From Actinomadura sp. NBRC 104412 (GTDB lineage Bacteria > Actinomycetota > Actinomycetes > Streptosporangiales > Streptosporangiaceae): a DNA stretch of 64,000 nucleotides. The position numbers and the translations under genes are program-made. The stretch is taken from positions 62,001-126,000 of the forward strand of contig NZ_BSTM01000009.1 of assembly GCF_030269515.1 (NCBI RefSeq), written 5' to 3'. Position 1 is the stretch's first letter. Each line of letters begins with the position of its first letter. Below the pieces are notes generated by a model. That model was not told the DNA's origin and did not search any database. It saw only the letters and a program-made list of their open reading frames with translations. Shown piece after piece: positions 1 through 9,367 of this stretch.

Positions 1-1255
1 CGGAGTTGAGGAAGGCGCCGGGCCGCTCGTACTTGATGAACTGCGCCGCCCACATCTGGTGCTGGCCGACGCCCGCGACGTAGTACGCGTCGGGCCCGGC
101 CAGCGCGCCGATCCGCTCGATCACGTACTGCGGCGCCAGGGAGCCGTCCTCGGGCTGGTCGTAGCCGAGCGGGTAGGTGGTGCGCCACGCGTCGAGCTGC
201 CGCCACCAGGCCGTGTAGTCGCCCTTGCGGCCGGCCTCGTGCTCGGCCTGCAACGCGACGATCAGGTCCGCGATGACCTCCCGGGCGTCGCCCACGATCG
301 GGACGTCGGCGTGCCGGTTCTTGGAGATCTCCGCGGGGTCGATGTCGGCGTGCACGACCTTGGCGTACGGGGCGAACCCGTCCAGCTTGCCGGTGACCCG
401 GTCGTCGAAGCGGGCGCCGAGGGCGACGAGCAGGTCGGCCTTCTGCAGCGCGCCGACCGCGCCGACGCTGCCGTGCATGCCCGGCATCCCCATGTGCAGC
501 GGGTGGCTGTCGGGCAGCGCGCCCTTGGCCATCAGGGTGGTGACGACCGGCGCCCCGGCCAGTTCCGCCAGCACCTTCAGCTCCGCGGACGCGCCGGCCT
601 TCAGGACGCCGCCGCCGACGTACAGCACCGGGCGCTCGGCCTCCACGATCAGCCGTGCCGCCTCACGCACCTGCTTGGAGTGCGGCCGGGTGACCGGGCG
701 GTAGCCGGGGAGCTGCATGGTGACGGGCCACTCGAACGTGCAGGTGGCCTGCATCGCGTCCTTGGCGATGTCCACGAGGACGGGGCCGGGACGCCCGGTC
801 GAGGCGATGTGGAACGCCTCGGCGATGGTGCGGGCGATGTCCTCGGCCTTGGTCACCAGGAAGTTGTGCTTGGTGATCGGCATGGTGATGCCAGCGATGT
901 CCGCCTCCTGGAAGGCGTCGGTGCCGATCTGCTTGCTGGGCACCTGCCCGGTGATCGCCACCAGCGGCACCGAGTCCATGTACGCGTCGGAGATGGCGGT
1001 GACCAGGTTGGTGGCGCCCGGCCCGCTGGTGGCCATGCACACGCCCACCTTGCCGGTCACCATCGCGTACCCCTGGGCGGCGTGCCCCGCCCCCTGCTCG
1101 TGCCGGACCAGGATGTGGCGCACCTTCCTGGAGTCGAAGAGGGGGTCGTAGGCCGGGAGGATCGCACCCCCCGGAATGCCGAACACGGTGTCGACGCCGA
1201 CGTTCTCCAGGGCGCGGACCAGCGCCTGGGCTCCGGTCATCTGTTCGGTCGTCAT
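1..1255 (-). CDS. ilvB: Acetolactate synthase large subunit (3' end outside window)
   Basis: ThDP-dependent enzyme that condenses two pyruvates, or pyruvate and 2-ketobutyrate, in the first common step of valine, leucine and isoleucine synthesis. The protein starts [20 protein letters not shown]. It has the [15 protein letters not shown] segment (about residues 25-39) and [14 protein letters not shown], whose Glu53 is the ThDP-activating glutamate of the family. The central domain carries [16 protein letters not shown]. About 418 codons are present; the C-terminal ThDP-binding domain lies beyond base 1. The start is the ATG at 1255-1253, with a second in-frame ATG five codons on. A leader-peptide attenuator lies upstream, so expression is probably set by branched-chain aminoacyl-tRNA supply. 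ilvN and ilvC would be expected next, off the window. The identification is secure. Confidence 0.96.
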   Translation of the reverse strand, partial: MTTEQMTGAQALVRALENVGVDTVFGIPGGAILPAYDPLFDSRKVRHILVRHEQGAGHAAQGYAMVTGKVGVCMATSGPGATNLVTAISDAYMDSVPLVAITGQVPSKQIGTDAFQEADIAGITMPITKHNFLVTKAEDIARTIAEAFHIASTGRPGPVLVDIAKDAMQATCTFEWPVTMQLPGYRPVTRPHSKQVREAARLIVEAERPVLYVGGGVLKAGASAELKVLAELAGAPVVTTLMAKGALPDSHPLHMGMPGMHGSVGAVGALQKADLLVALGARFDDRVTGKLDGFAPYAKVVHADIDPAEISKNRHADVPIVGDAREVIADLIVALQAEHEAGRKGDYTAWWRQLDAWRTTYPLGYDQPEDGSLAPQYVIERIGALAGPDAYYVAGVGQHQMWAAQFIKYERPGAFLNS

Positions 1256-1349
1256 GGTCTGCGTTCCTTGTGAGGTTCTGGTGGAGTGCCGGGTGATCGC
1301 CGTGGCTCGGTGTCCGCGGGCCCCACCCGGCGGGCGGTGTGAGGCCAAC

Positions 1350-1375
1350 AAAAAACCCCCGCCGCCGGCTGGCGG
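1350..1375 (-). terminator. Intrinsic terminator of the ilvB attenuator
   Basis: On the minus strand a CCGCC/GGCGG stem with loop AGCC is followed by CGGGGG and a run of six T (1355-1350). It lies between the leader peptide and ilvB, about 95 bases before the ilvB start. This is the place and form expected for the terminator arm of a transcription attenuator. I did not work out the full antiterminator pairing. Confidence 0.8.
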
Positions 1376-1405
1376 TCGAGGGCGCGCGCAGGACGAGGTG
1401 CTTGG

Positions 1406-1456
1406 TCAGCCTGCGCGCCGACCAAGTACTACGAGGATCAGGGAACCACTCTGCAC
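1406..1456 (-). CDS. ilvB leader peptide (attenuator)
   Basis: A 16-residue ORF, read as MQSGSLILVVLGRRAG from a GTG start, ends 150 bases before ilvB and just ahead of the terminator at 1375-1350. The run Leu-Ile-Leu-Val-Val-Leu is the signature of a branched-chain leader peptide: stalling at these codons when charged tRNA is scarce would favour antitermination. An in-frame GTG further upstream (1486-1484), with an AAGGA sequence before it, would give a 26-residue form. I prefer the short form because it resembles the short, probably leaderless, actinobacterial leader peptides. The regulatory role is inferred from layout and composition. Confidence 0.8.
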   Translation of the reverse strand: MQSGSLILVVLGRRAG

Positions 1457-1492
1457 GGGCCTTACTTTCGCCGACTTCCCGGCCACCGTCAA
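1457..1492 (-). promoter_or_regulatory. Probable promoter of the ilvB leader
   Basis: TTGACG at 1492-1487 lies exactly at -36 to -31 if transcription begins at the leader GTG (1456). That would give a leaderless transcript. The -10 region (AAAGTA, 1468-1463) matches poorly, so the start site is uncertain. Confidence 0.45.
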
Positions 1493-1531
1493 ATCCTTGG
1501 ACGGATTATCTCACCCAGTGAGACGAGTGGC

Positions 1532-4504
1532 TCATCCCACCGGGTGGGACAGCGGCGGCTCGTCGTCCAGCGGCAGCGGTATTTCGCCTGGTAGGGCCTG
1601 CGCCTCCAGGTTCGTGCGGACCAGCGACTCCACCCTGCGCGCCGCCATCGGCCTCGCCACCAGGAACCCCTGACCGGCCGGGCACCGCATCGCCCGCAGC
1701 AGCTCCAGCTGCTCGGGACGCTCGATGCCCTCGGCCACCACCGTCAGCCCCAGCTCGGCGCCCAGCCCGACGATCGCGCGGGTCAGCAGTGTGCCGGTCT
1801 CGTCCGTGCCCAGCGCCGCCACGAACGACGGGTCGATCTTCAGCACGTCCACCGGGAGCTGCCCCAGGTAGGCCAGCGACGCGTACCCGGTGCCGAAGTC
1901 GTCGATCGCCAGCCGCACCCCGAGCCGGCGCAGCTCCGACAGCCGCGCCACGCTCTGCCCCGCGTCCTCGACCAGCACCTCCTCGCGGACCTCCACGGTC
2001 AGCGCCTCCGGCGACAGCCCCGTGTCCTCCAGCGCCGCCGCGACCGACTCCACGAACCGCGGCGCCTGGATCTGCCGTGCCGTGAAGTTCACCGACAGGC
2101 CGATGTCCCACGAACCGCCGCGCCAGCGCGCCACCTCACGGCACGCCTCCCGCAGCGCCCACTCCCCCAGCGGCACCATCAGGCCCGACTCCTCGGCCGG
2201 GCCGATGAACTCCTCGGGCGGCACCGACTCGTTGCCACGCCACCAGCGCAGCAGCGCCTCCACCCCCGTCACCCGGGACGTGGCCAGCTCCACCACCGGC
2301 TGGAACTCCAGGGCGAACTGCTCCTCGGCCAGCGCCTTCCGCAGATCCGTGCCCAGCTCCAGCCTCCGCACCACGTCCGCGTGCATGTGCGGGGCGAACA
2401 CCTCCACCCGGCCGCCGCCCAGCTCCTTGGCCCTGGCCATCGCCAGGTCGCCGTTGCGGATCAGGTCGGCGGCGCTGCGCCGCAGCCTGCGTCCCGCGTC
2501 CCTCGGCTGCGGAGCGGCCGTGGCCTTCCCCTTCGGCGCGTCCGCCGCGCCCTCCTCGTCGCCCGCGAACGCGATGCCGATGCTGGCCGTCAGCGCGATC
2601 CCCCGGCCCCCCACCCGGTACGGCTCCAGCGTCAGCACGCGCAGCATCCGCTCCGCGAGATCGACCGCCGCCCGCGTCTCCGCGCGGCTGGGGCCACCGC
2701 CCGCCGTGCCGCGCGAGGCGTCCGCGGGAAGCTGCACCAGGACGGCGTACTCGTCCCCGCCCCACCGGCACACCGTGTCATCGGCCTGGACGGTGCCGCG
2801 CAGCCGCCGCGCCGCCTGCGCCAGCACCTGGTCGCCCGCCGCGTGCCCGGCCGAGTCGTTCACCGCCGTGAAACCGTCCAGATCGACGAACAGGACGGCG
2901 ACCCTGCACCCGTCCTCCCCCTCCCGGGGCTGCCGCGACAGCAGCTCCCGCGTGCGCTCCTCGAAGAACGCCCGGTTCGGCAGGCCCGTCAGACCGTCGT
3001 GGAAGGTCAGATGGGTCACCTGGCGGCGCAGCGCCGCCTCCTCGCTGAGATCCCGGGTCGTGATCAGCAACCGGCCCCGCGCCTCGCCCGTGCCGCTGTA
3101 CCGCGACACCGTCGACTCGGTGGGCAGCCACGTCCCGTCCGACGCCCGGATCCGGAACGCCAGCCGGAACGCGCCGTTCCCCGCGGCCTCCGCCCCCTCG
3201 GCGGCCACCGCCGACCCGGACCCGTCCGGCACGACGCCCTCCGGCAGGTCGTCGACGTCCGGGTCGTCCACCGCCTCCTCGGCCTCCCACTCCTCCTCAC
3301 CGGCCAGGAGCTCCGCGAACACCGCCCGCACCCGGGGCAGGTCCTCGGGGTGGATGATCTCGTGCAGGGGCCTGTCCAGCAGCTCCTGCGGCGCGTACCG
3401 GTACATCCGCAGGGCGCCCGCGCTCGCGTACTGGACGACCGCCTTCAGGTCGCAGATCAGCACCGCGTCGTTGATGCTCTCCGACAGCGCGCGGAAATGA
3501 TCCTCGCCCGAGTCGACCGCGCGCCGCAGCCGCTCGTTCTCCCGCAGCAACCCCGCCAGGCGCGCCAGCACCACCAGCGCCGCCGTCCCCGCCACCAGCG
3601 GCACCACCGGATCCACCCCGCCCGACACCAGCGCGTGCAACGTCACCACCAGCGCCGCCACGGCCGCCACCACCGCCGGAACGACCCCGACCCGGCCCAG
3701 GCGCCACGTCCCGTCCTGATCGGCCTCGACCGCGGGCACCGGCACGACCAGCGGCATCAGCACCAGCAGCACCAGCCCCGCCACCCGCAGCACATCCGCC
3801 GGGTCACCCTCGACCCCGCCGCCGCGCAGCCGTGCGATCATCGTCACCACGTCGGCCGCGGCGAACGCCGCCAGCGCCCCGTACCCCGCCCACGCCCGCA
3901 CCCGGTACGCACGCGACGCGCCCACGGCGAACGGCAGCGCGGCGCACAACACCACGACATCGATCAGCGGATACAGCAGCTCCAGCAGGAACTCCGACGG
4001 AGTCTCCCCCGACCGGTGATACAGATCCCCGAACTGCGTCACCCAGCCCAGCACGAAAAGCGCCGCCACGAACAAGTACACGTCCGCCGCGTACCGGACC
4101 CATGCGTAACCGTCCCGGGGCAGCCGCGCCGGCGCCACCAGCCCCGCCGCCAACGACCCCACCGCGATCAGATAGAACAAGTCGCTGATCGACAACGACA
4201 GGGCACTGCGCGTCGCCGCGCCCGACCACAACGCCGAACCCACCGCGGCCACGAACCACGAAGCCGCCGCGACCCCGAACCACCGCCATCCCGAACCGTC
4301 CTGCGGCGCCACCCGGTACGCGCGGATCAACACCACCGCCGCCACCGCCGAGGCCGCCGCCTCCCCCCACGAGACGAACGCCGCGCCGCCCCAGCCCAGC
4401 AGGGAACCCACGACGTACAGCACACCCGCGACCGCGACCATGCCGACCGGCAGCGCCCGCGGCGGAACCCGCCGCGGCGACCACCAGGTCCTGTCGCCGC
4501 TCAT
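1532..4504 (-). CDS. Membrane GGDEF-EAL protein with PAS domain (c-di-GMP turnover)
   Basis: A 990-residue bifunctional diguanylate cyclase/phosphodiesterase. Residues about 20-310 are hydrophobic, with some eight membrane segments, like a MASE-type sensor. A PAS domain follows near 330-480, interrupted by an acidic, Ala/Gly-rich insertion. The GGDEF domain carries GGDEY near residue 582, a permitted variant of the active-site signature. The EAL domain has GVEALLRW near 750, DDFGTGYASL near 870, a VLKID element and AEGIE. The catalytic signatures of both domains look intact, so it may make and degrade c-di-GMP. It is monocistronic and divergent from the lipoprotein gene. A second protein of this design lies at 11118-13217, and both genes share an 11-base element upstream. 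The signal sensed by the N-terminal half is unknown. Confidence 0.9.
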   Translation of the reverse strand: MSGDRTWWSPRRVPPRALPVGMVAVAGVLYVVGSLLGWGGAAFVSWGEAAASAVAAVVLIRAYRVAPQDGSGWRWFGVAAASWFVAAVGSALWSGAATRSALSLSISDLFYLIAVGSLAAGLVAPARLPRDGYAWVRYAADVYLFVAALFVLGWVTQFGDLYHRSGETPSEFLLELLYPLIDVVVLCAALPFAVGASRAYRVRAWAGYGALAAFAAADVVTMIARLRGGGVEGDPADVLRVAGLVLLVLMPLVVPVPAVEADQDGTWRLGRVGVVPAVVAAVAALVVTLHALVSGGVDPVVPLVAGTAALVVLARLAGLLRENERLRRAVDSGEDHFRALSESINDAVLICDLKAVVQYASAGALRMYRYAPQELLDRPLHEIIHPEDLPRVRAVFAELLAGEEEWEAEEAVDDPDVDDLPEGVVPDGSGSAVAAEGAEAAGNGAFRLAFRIRASDGTWLPTESTVSRYSGTGEARGRLLITTRDLSEEAALRRQVTHLTFHDGLTGLPNRAFFEERTRELLSRQPREGEDGCRVAVLFVDLDGFTAVNDSAGHAAGDQVLAQAARRLRGTVQADDTVCRWGGDEYAVLVQLPADASRGTAGGGPSRAETRAAVDLAERMLRVLTLEPYRVGGRGIALTASIGIAFAGDEEGAADAPKGKATAAPQPRDAGRRLRRSAADLIRNGDLAMARAKELGGGRVEVFAPHMHADVVRRLELGTDLRKALAEEQFALEFQPVVELATSRVTGVEALLRWWRGNESVPPEEFIGPAEESGLMVPLGEWALREACREVARWRGGSWDIGLSVNFTARQIQAPRFVESVAAALEDTGLSPEALTVEVREEVLVEDAGQSVARLSELRRLGVRLAIDDFGTGYASLAYLGQLPVDVLKIDPSFVAALGTDETGTLLTRAIVGLGAELGLTVVAEGIERPEQLELLRAMRCPAGQGFLVARPMAARRVESLVRTNLEAQALPGEIPLPLDDEPPLSHPVG

Positions 4505-4733
4505 CGCGCCGTGCCCCCTCCTGCCGTCAGGGCGCCCGGCGACGCGAAAACCGCGCCACCACGCGCCCGGGGAGTGTCGTCATCGAACCGCGCCGATCAT
4601 CCAGTGCAACGCCCGGCGCGCCGCCAATCGTGCCCCCGCGCGGGGGTGAGCGCCGGGACCTCGGCGAGCGTATCCGCTCCGCCGACGGTAGGTCAGCGAC
4701 GTTGCTGCATGCGGGATCACCGTGTCGCCCAAT

Positions 4734-4744
4734 GTACGTTCCGT
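4734..4744 (-). promoter_or_regulatory. 11-base element shared by both GGDEF-EAL upstream regions
   Basis: ACGGAACGTAC on the minus strand, 230 bases before the GGDEF-EAL start at 4504. The same 11-mer lies 113 bases before the other GGDEF-EAL gene (13340-13330). It contains GGAAC, which resembles the -35 element of ECF-type sigma factors. I could not place a convincing -10. It is a regulatory candidate only. Confidence 0.35.
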
Positions 4745-4781
4745 AGGTCACAACAGGATTGAGGGAGTATCTCTGTTCACT

Positions 4782-4964
4782 GTGGGGGGCGACCCCCCAC
4801 ACCCCCCGATACGGGGTCAGCGACCACCGCCACTCGCCTTGACGGCTCGCGGCGGCGGCCACTGACCCCGGGCGGGGCTCCGCCCCGCGCCCCGGTCAGG
4901 GGCTCCGCCCCCGACACCCCCGTTGGGGCTTTGCCCCTTGCCCCTTTTTGGGGGCTTCGGCCCC
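4782..4964. repeat. Cluster of five GC-rich palindromes
   Basis: Five stem-loops lie in 183 bases. GTGGGGGG/CCCCCCAC at 4782-4800 has a 3-base loop, and GCGGGGC/GCCCCGC is at 4872-4888. Three share the pattern GGGGC-loop-GCCCC, at 4899-4911, 4925-4937 and 4951-4964 (loop TTCG). Four of the five follow GGGGCTYYGCCCC closely. The last two flank a CCCCTTTTTGGGGG stretch. The cluster sits between divergent genes, where no terminator is needed, so it looks like a dispersed palindromic repeat family and not a simple terminator. Confidence 0.75.
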
Positions 4965-5131
4965 TTGGTCCCTGGGCGGCGTTGGTGAATGACGTGGGCT
5001 GGTGGTCAAGATCACGGGGGCTCGGGGTGTTGTGGGGGCGCTCCCGGAGGGGGCGGGTTGCGGGTTTCGGTGTTTCGGAACGGGATGGCCTTCGGATCCG
5101 TAGTAAGAGTGACGTGACCGAGAGGCGGCCG

Positions 5132-6256
5132 ATGACTTTTCTGGGGAAGCGTGTGATTCTGGCGGCGGGGGCCGCCGCTGTTCTGCTGGCGGGGTGTTCG
5201 GACGGCGGGTCCGGGCAGGCGGGGCCGTCGGGGACGGGGGGTGCTCGGACGCCCGCGCCGGTTCCCAGTTCTGGTGCGACCGGGACGGCGCGGCTCGGGC
5301 AGCCTCGGACGTTGGCCACCGGGCTCGAAGTGCCGTGGGCGGTGGCCTTCCTGCCCGGCGGGGACGCGCTGGTCACTGAACGCGACAGCGGGGACCTGGT
5401 GCGTGTGACGCCGCAGGGGCAGGTCAGCCGGGTCGGGAGGGTTCCCGGGGTTCAGCCCGGGGGCGAGGCCGGGTTGCTGGGTGTGGCCGTCTCGCCGCGG
5501 TACGAGCAGGATCGGACGATCTACCTGTACTACACGGCGGCCGAGGACAACCGGGTGGTGCGGGCGCGGTACGACGGGGAGCTCGGGCAGTTCCGTCCGA
5601 TCGTGACGGGGATTCCCAAGGCCGGGAACCATGACGGGGGCCGGCTCGCGTTCGGGCCCGATGGGTACCTGTACGTCTCCACCGGGGAGGCGGGGCAGGT
5701 GGAGCTTGCGCAGAACCGGGAGTCGCTCGGCGGGAAGATCCTGCGGGTGACCGGGGACGGGCGCCCGGCGCCCGGCAACCCCTTCGGGACGCGGGTGTGG
5801 TCGTACGGGCACCGCAACGTGCAGGGGCTCGCCTGGGATCAGGAGCGGCGGCTGTTCGCCACCGAGTTCGGCCAGAACACCTTCGACGAGATCAACAGGA
5901 TCGAGCGGGGGCGCAACTACGGGTGGCCCGAGGTGGAGGGCGTGGGGAACCGGCGTCCCTTCACCGATCCGCTGCTGACGTGGAGCACGGCCGAGGCGTC
6001 GCCTTCGGGGCTGGCGATCGCGGGCGGGTCGCTGTGGGCGGCGGCGCTGCGGGGCGAGCGGCTCTGGCAGGTGCCTTTGGACGGTAAGGGGGGCGTGGGC
6101 CGTCCGGTCGCGCACTTCGACGGGCGGTACGGGCGGCTGCGTGCCGTCGTCGCGGCGCCCGACGGGCGGTCGCTGTGGGTCACGACCAGCAACCATGACG
6201 GCCGTGGGGATCCCCGGGAGGGGGACGACAGGATCCTCGTCATCCCCCTCCGGTGA
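5132..6256 (+). CDS. Lipoprotein, glucose/sorbosone dehydrogenase family (PQQ-type beta-propeller)
   Basis: A 374-residue exported protein of the glucose/sorbosone dehydrogenase (YliI/Gdh-B type) beta-propeller family. The start MTFLGKRVILAAGAAAVLLA is followed by GC, a lipobox LLAGC with the modified Cys at residue 22, so the protein should be anchored outside the membrane. Family segments include VPWAVAFLPGGDALVTERD, GLLGVAVSP, NHDGGRLAFGPDGYLYVSTG and HRNVQGLAWD. The family binds PQQ and Ca2+ and oxidises aldoses; the exact substrate cannot be told here. The ATG at 5132 is chosen because GAGAGG lies six bases before it and because it gives a clean signal peptide; an in-frame GTG at 5114 is possible. 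It is convergent with gatB, only six bases apart. Confidence 0.88.
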   Translation: MTFLGKRVILAAGAAAVLLAGCSDGGSGQAGPSGTGGARTPAPVPSSGATGTARLGQPRTLATGLEVPWAVAFLPGGDALVTERDSGDLVRVTPQGQVSRVGRVPGVQPGGEAGLLGVAVSPRYEQDRTIYLYYTAAEDNRVVRARYDGELGQFRPIVTGIPKAGNHDGGRLAFGPDGYLYVSTGEAGQVELAQNRESLGGKILRVTGDGRPAPGNPFGTRVWSYGHRNVQGLAWDQERRLFATEFGQNTFDEINRIERGRNYGWPEVEGVGNRRPFTDPLLTWSTAEASPSGLAIAGGSLWAAALRGERLWQVPLDGKGGVGRPVAHFDGRYGRLRAVVAAPDGRSLWVTTSNHDGRGDPREGDDRILVIPLR

Positions 6257-6262
6257 CGTCCG

Positions 6263-7765
6263 TCAGGAGACGCCCAGCTTCTCCAGGATGAGCCGGCGGG
6301 CGCGGCCCGCGTCCGCCTGGCCCTTGGTGGCCTTCATGATGGGACCGATCAGGGCGCCGACCGCGTTGACCTTGCCGCCGCGGACCTTGTCGGCGACCTC
6401 CGGGTTGTCCGCGATCACCTGGTCGATGATGGCGGCCAGCTCGCCCTCATCGCGGACGATCTTGAGGCCGCGGGCGGCGACCACCTCGTCCGGGGTGCCC
6501 TCGCCCGCGAGGACGCCGGTGAAGACCTGGCGGGCCAGCTTGTCGTTCAGCTCGCCGGCCGTGACCATCTCCTGGACGCGGGCCACCTGGGCGGGCGTGA
6601 TGGGCAGGTCCGCGAGCTCCAGGCCCTGCTCGGTGGCGCGGCGGGACAGCTCGTTCATCCACCACTTGCGGGCCGCCGCGGGGTCGGTGCCCGCCTTGAC
6701 CGTCTCCTCGATCAGGTCGAGGGCGCCGGCGTTGACCACGTCCCGCAGCTCCAGGTCGGAGAGGTTCCATTCCCTCTGGACGCGGGCCCGGCGGGCGGCG
6801 GGCAGCTCCGGCAGGGACGCGCGCAGCTCCTCCACCCAGTCCCGGGACGGTGCCATCGGCACCAGGTCGGGCTCGGGGAAGTAGCGGTAGTCCTGCGCCT
6901 CCTCCTTGCTCCGGCCGCTGCTGGTGGTGCCGGTCTCCTCGTTGAAGTGCCGGGTCTCCTGGATCACGCGGCCGCCCGCGTCCAGGACGCCCGCCTGCCG
7001 CTCGATCTCGGAACGGACCGCGCGTTCCACGGAACGCAGCGAGTTGACGTTCTTGGTCTCGGTGCGGGTTCCCCACTCGGAGGCGCCGCGCGGCATGAGG
7101 GAGACGTTGACGTCGCAGCGCATCGAGCCCTGCTCCATGCGGACGTCCGAGACCCCCAGGGCACGGACGAGTTCCCGCAGCTCGGTCGCGTAGGCGCGGG
7201 CCACGAGGGGCGCCTTGTCGCCGGTCGCGGTGATCGGCTTGGTCACGATCTCCACCAGCGGGATCCCGGCCCGGTTGTAGTCGACCAGCGAGTGGTCCGC
7301 GCCGTGGATGCGCCCGGTGGCGCCGCCCCGGTGCAGCGACTTGCCGGTGTCCTCCTCCATGTGGACGCGCTCGATCCCGATCCGGTACGTCTCGCCCTCC
7401 ACCTCGACGTCGAGGTGGCCGTTCACGCACAGAGGCTCGTCGTACTGGGAGATCTGAAAGTTCTTCGGCATGTCCGGGTAGAAGTAGTTCTTCCGGGCGA
7501 ACCTGCACCATTCGACGATCTCGCAGCCGAGCGCCAGGCCGATCTTGATAATGCCCTCGATCGCGGCCTGGTTGGTCACGGGAAGGCTTCCGGGCAGCCC
7601 GAGGCAGACCGGGCAGACCTGGGTGTTGGGCTCGGCCCCGAACGTGGTCGGGCAGCCGCAGAACATCTTCGACCGCGTGCCAAGCTCGATATGCGTCTCG
7701 ATTCCCAGGACCGGCTCATACTTGGCCAGCGCCTGCTCATACGGCAGCAGCGTCGGAGCGGTCAC
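6263..7765 (-). CDS. gatB: Asp/Glu-tRNA amidotransferase subunit B
   Basis: Subunit B of the GatCAB amidotransferase, which converts Glu-tRNA(Gln) and Asp-tRNA(Asn) to the amidated forms. It binds the misacylated tRNA and activates the carboxylate with ATP. The cradle domain begins [20 protein letters not shown] and contains [19 protein letters not shown]. The C-terminal helical and YqeY-like domains end the protein, about 500 residues in all, the usual length. I chose the GTG at 7765 because GGGGA lies five bases upstream; an ATG at 7777 has its purine tract too close. It is third in gatC-gatA-gatB, 99 bases after gatA. The gap carries the perfect palindrome at 7802-7815. Confidence 0.95.
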   Translation of the reverse strand: MTAPTLLPYEQALAKYEPVLGIETHIELGTRSKMFCGCPTTFGAEPNTQVCPVCLGLPGSLPVTNQAAIEGIIKIGLALGCEIVEWCRFARKNYFYPDMPKNFQISQYDEPLCVNGHLDVEVEGETYRIGIERVHMEEDTGKSLHRGGATGRIHGADHSLVDYNRAGIPLVEIVTKPITATGDKAPLVARAYATELRELVRALGVSDVRMEQGSMRCDVNVSLMPRGASEWGTRTETKNVNSLRSVERAVRSEIERQAGVLDAGGRVIQETRHFNEETGTTSSGRSKEEAQDYRYFPEPDLVPMAPSRDWVEELRASLPELPAARRARVQREWNLSDLELRDVVNAGALDLIEETVKAGTDPAAARKWWMNELSRRATEQGLELADLPITPAQVARVQEMVTAGELNDKLARQVFTGVLAGEGTPDEVVAARGLKIVRDEGELAAIIDQVIADNPEVADKVRGGKVNAVGALIGPIMKATKGQADAGRARRLILEKLGVS

Positions 7766-7801
7766 TTCTCTCCCCATCCCTTCAGCGCCCCTCGGACCGT
7801 G

Positions 7802-7815
7802 CCCGCGTACGCGGG
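7802..7815. repeat. 14-bp perfect palindrome between gatA and gatB
   Basis: CCCGCGTACGCGGG, a perfect dyad in the gatA-gatB gap. Related GCGTACGCGGG and CTACGCGGG sequences occur in the gap after mnmA near 17539-17570. It could be a small dispersed repeat or an mRNA-processing hairpin. It resembles the stem of a type I-E CRISPR repeat but stands alone. Confidence 0.6.
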
Positions 7816-7864
7816 AACCTGTCCGAGGGATTCGACGTAGTCGTCTCGGCGGCGCCCGCCGCCC

Positions 7865-9367
7865 TCAGAGCTCCGGGGCCTTGGCCAGGAGCGGGCCGTT
7901 CCAGGTGTCCTGCAAGGCGCGCTCCACCGCGGCGGCGGCCTGGTAGACGCGGTGGTCGGCCAGGGCCGGCGCCATGATTTGGAGACCGACCGGGAGGCCG
8001 TCCTCATCGGCGAGGCCGCAGGGGACCGAGATGGCGGCGTTCCCCGCCAGGTTGGACGGGATGGTGTAGAGGTCGGCCAGGTACATCGCCATCGGGTCGT
8101 CCGCGCGCTCGCCGAGCGGGAAGGCCGTGGTCGGGGTGGTGGGCGACAGCAGCACGTCCACCTGGCCGAACGCGGCGTCGAAGTCACGCTTGATCAGCGT
8201 GCGGACCTGCTGCGCCTTGCCGTAGTAGGCGTCGTAGTAGCCCGAGGACAGCGCGTAGGTGCCCAGCATGATCCGCCGCTTGACCTCCGCGCCGAAGCCC
8301 TTGGCGCGGGTGAGCGCCATGACCTCCTCGGCGCTGCGCGTCCCGTCGTCCCCGACCCGCAGCCCGTACCTCATCGCGTCGAAACGCGCCAGGTTGGACG
8401 AGCATTCCGAGGGGGCGATCAGGTAGTAGGCGGGCAGCGCGTAGGTGAAGTTGGGGCAGGACACCTCGACGACCTTGGCGCCCAGCGACTCCAGGAGGTC
8501 GACGGCCTCCTGGAAGCGGGCGCGCACGCCCGGCTGGGAGCCGTCGCCGGCCAGTTCCCTGACCACGCCGACGGTCATGCCGGTCACGTCGGCGCGGCGC
8601 GCGGCCTCAACGACCGGCGGCACGGGCTGGTCGATCGAGGTGGAGTCCATCCTGTCGTGACCGGAGAACGCCTGGTGAAGGAGCGCCGCGTCCAGGACGT
8701 TGCGGGCGAAGGGACCCGGCGTGTCCAGGGACGAGGCGAACGCGATCACCCCGTACCGGGACGAGCCGCCGTAGGTGGGCTTGGTGCCCACGATCCCGGT
8801 GACCGCCGCGGGCTGCCGGATCGAGCCGCCGGTGTCGGTGCCGGTGGCCAGCGGCGCCTCGTACGCGGCGACCGCCGCCGACGAGCCGCCGGACGAGCCG
8901 CCGGGGATCCGGGTCAGGTCCCAGGGGTTGTGCGTGTTGCCGTAGGCGCTGTTCTCGGTGGACGAGCCCATCGCGAACTCGTCCATGTTGGTCTTGCCGA
9001 GGATGATCAGCCCCGCCTCGCGCAGCCGCGCGGTCACGGTGGCGTCGTACGGCGGCCGCCAGCCCTCCAGGATCCTGGACCCGGCGGTGGTGGGCATGTC
9101 GGTGGTGGTGAACACGTCCTTGTGCGCGATCGGCACTCCCGCCAGCGGGCCCAGCTCCTCGCCCGCGGCGAGCCGTTCGTCGACCCGGCGGGCCTGGGCC
9201 AGCACCGTCTCCTCGTCCACGTGGAGGAACGCGCGTACCCGGCCGTCCACCGCCTGCACGCGGTCCAGGTGGGCGCGGGCCACCTCCGCCGCCGACGTCT
9301 GACCGGACGCGATCAGCTCGCCCAGCTCGGCCGCGGTCCGCCTGACCAGATCGTCGCTCACCGTCAC
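7865..9367 (-). CDS. gatA: Asp/Glu-tRNA amidotransferase subunit A
   Basis: Glutaminase/amidase subunit of GatCAB, which releases ammonia from glutamine for transamidation on GatB. It is a 500-residue amidase-signature protein. The Lys-cis-Ser-Ser triad is visible as Lys83 ([20 protein letters not shown]), Ser158 in [14 protein letters not shown], and Ser182 in [13 protein letters not shown], spaced as in characterised GatA. Its ATG overlaps the gatC stop (ATGA, 9367-9364), so the two are translationally coupled and made in equal amounts. The sequence is full length and shows nothing unusual. Confidence 0.97.
   Translation of the reverse strand: MTVSDDLVRRTAAELGELIASGQTSAAEVARAHLDRVQAVDGRVRAFLHVDEETVLAQARRVDERLAAGEELGPLAGVPIAHKDVFTTTDMPTTAGSRILEGWRPPYDATVTARLREAGLIILGKTNMDEFAMGSSTENSAYGNTHNPWDLTRIPGGSSGGSSAAVAAYEAPLATGTDTGGSIRQPAAVTGIVGTKPTYGGSSRYGVIAFASSLDTPGPFARNVLDAALLHQAFSGHDRMDSTSIDQPVPPVVEAARRADVTGMTVGVVRELAGDGSQPGVRARFQEAVDLLESLGAKVVEVSCPNFTYALPAYYLIAPSECSSNLARFDAMRYGLRVGDDGTRSAEEVMALTRAKGFGAEVKRRIMLGTYALSSGYYDAYYGKAQQVRTLIKRDFDAAFGQVDVLLSPTTPTTAFPLGERADDPMAMYLADLYTIPSNLAGNAAISVPCGLADEDGLPVGLQIMAPALADHRVYQAAAAVERALQDTWNGPLLAKAPEL

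Larger units (their letters stand above)
4505..5131. other. Divergent intergenic region with stem-loop cluster
   Basis: This 627-base gap lies between two divergent genes. I see no convincing gene in it; open frames here lack family resemblance and a ribosome site. It holds the shared 11-mer at 4734-4744 and five GC-rich stem-loops between 4782 and 4964. The approach to the lipoprotein start (4990-5131) is slightly less GC-rich and should hold its promoter, which I could not pinpoint. Confidence 0.6.

Noticed and set aside
59..1273. A 404-codon + strand frame opposite ilvB.
   Set aside because: It is antisense to a clear acetolactate synthase and is rich in Arg, Gly and Val like other shadows.
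2381..4762. A 793-codon + strand frame opposite the first GGDEF-EAL gene.
   Set aside because: His/Arg/Pro-rich shadow with no domain; the opposite strand has complete catalytic motifs.
4777..5376. A 199-codon minus-strand frame in the divergent region 4505-5131.
   Set aside because: It runs through the palindromes, overlaps the lipoprotein signal sequence antisense, and has low-complexity Pro/Arg/Gly composition.
7802..7815. CCCGCGTACGCGGG, like the stem of a type I-E CRISPR repeat; related sequence near 17539-17570.
   Set aside because: Single copies with no regularly spaced repeats or spacers and no cas genes. Treated as a small palindrome.
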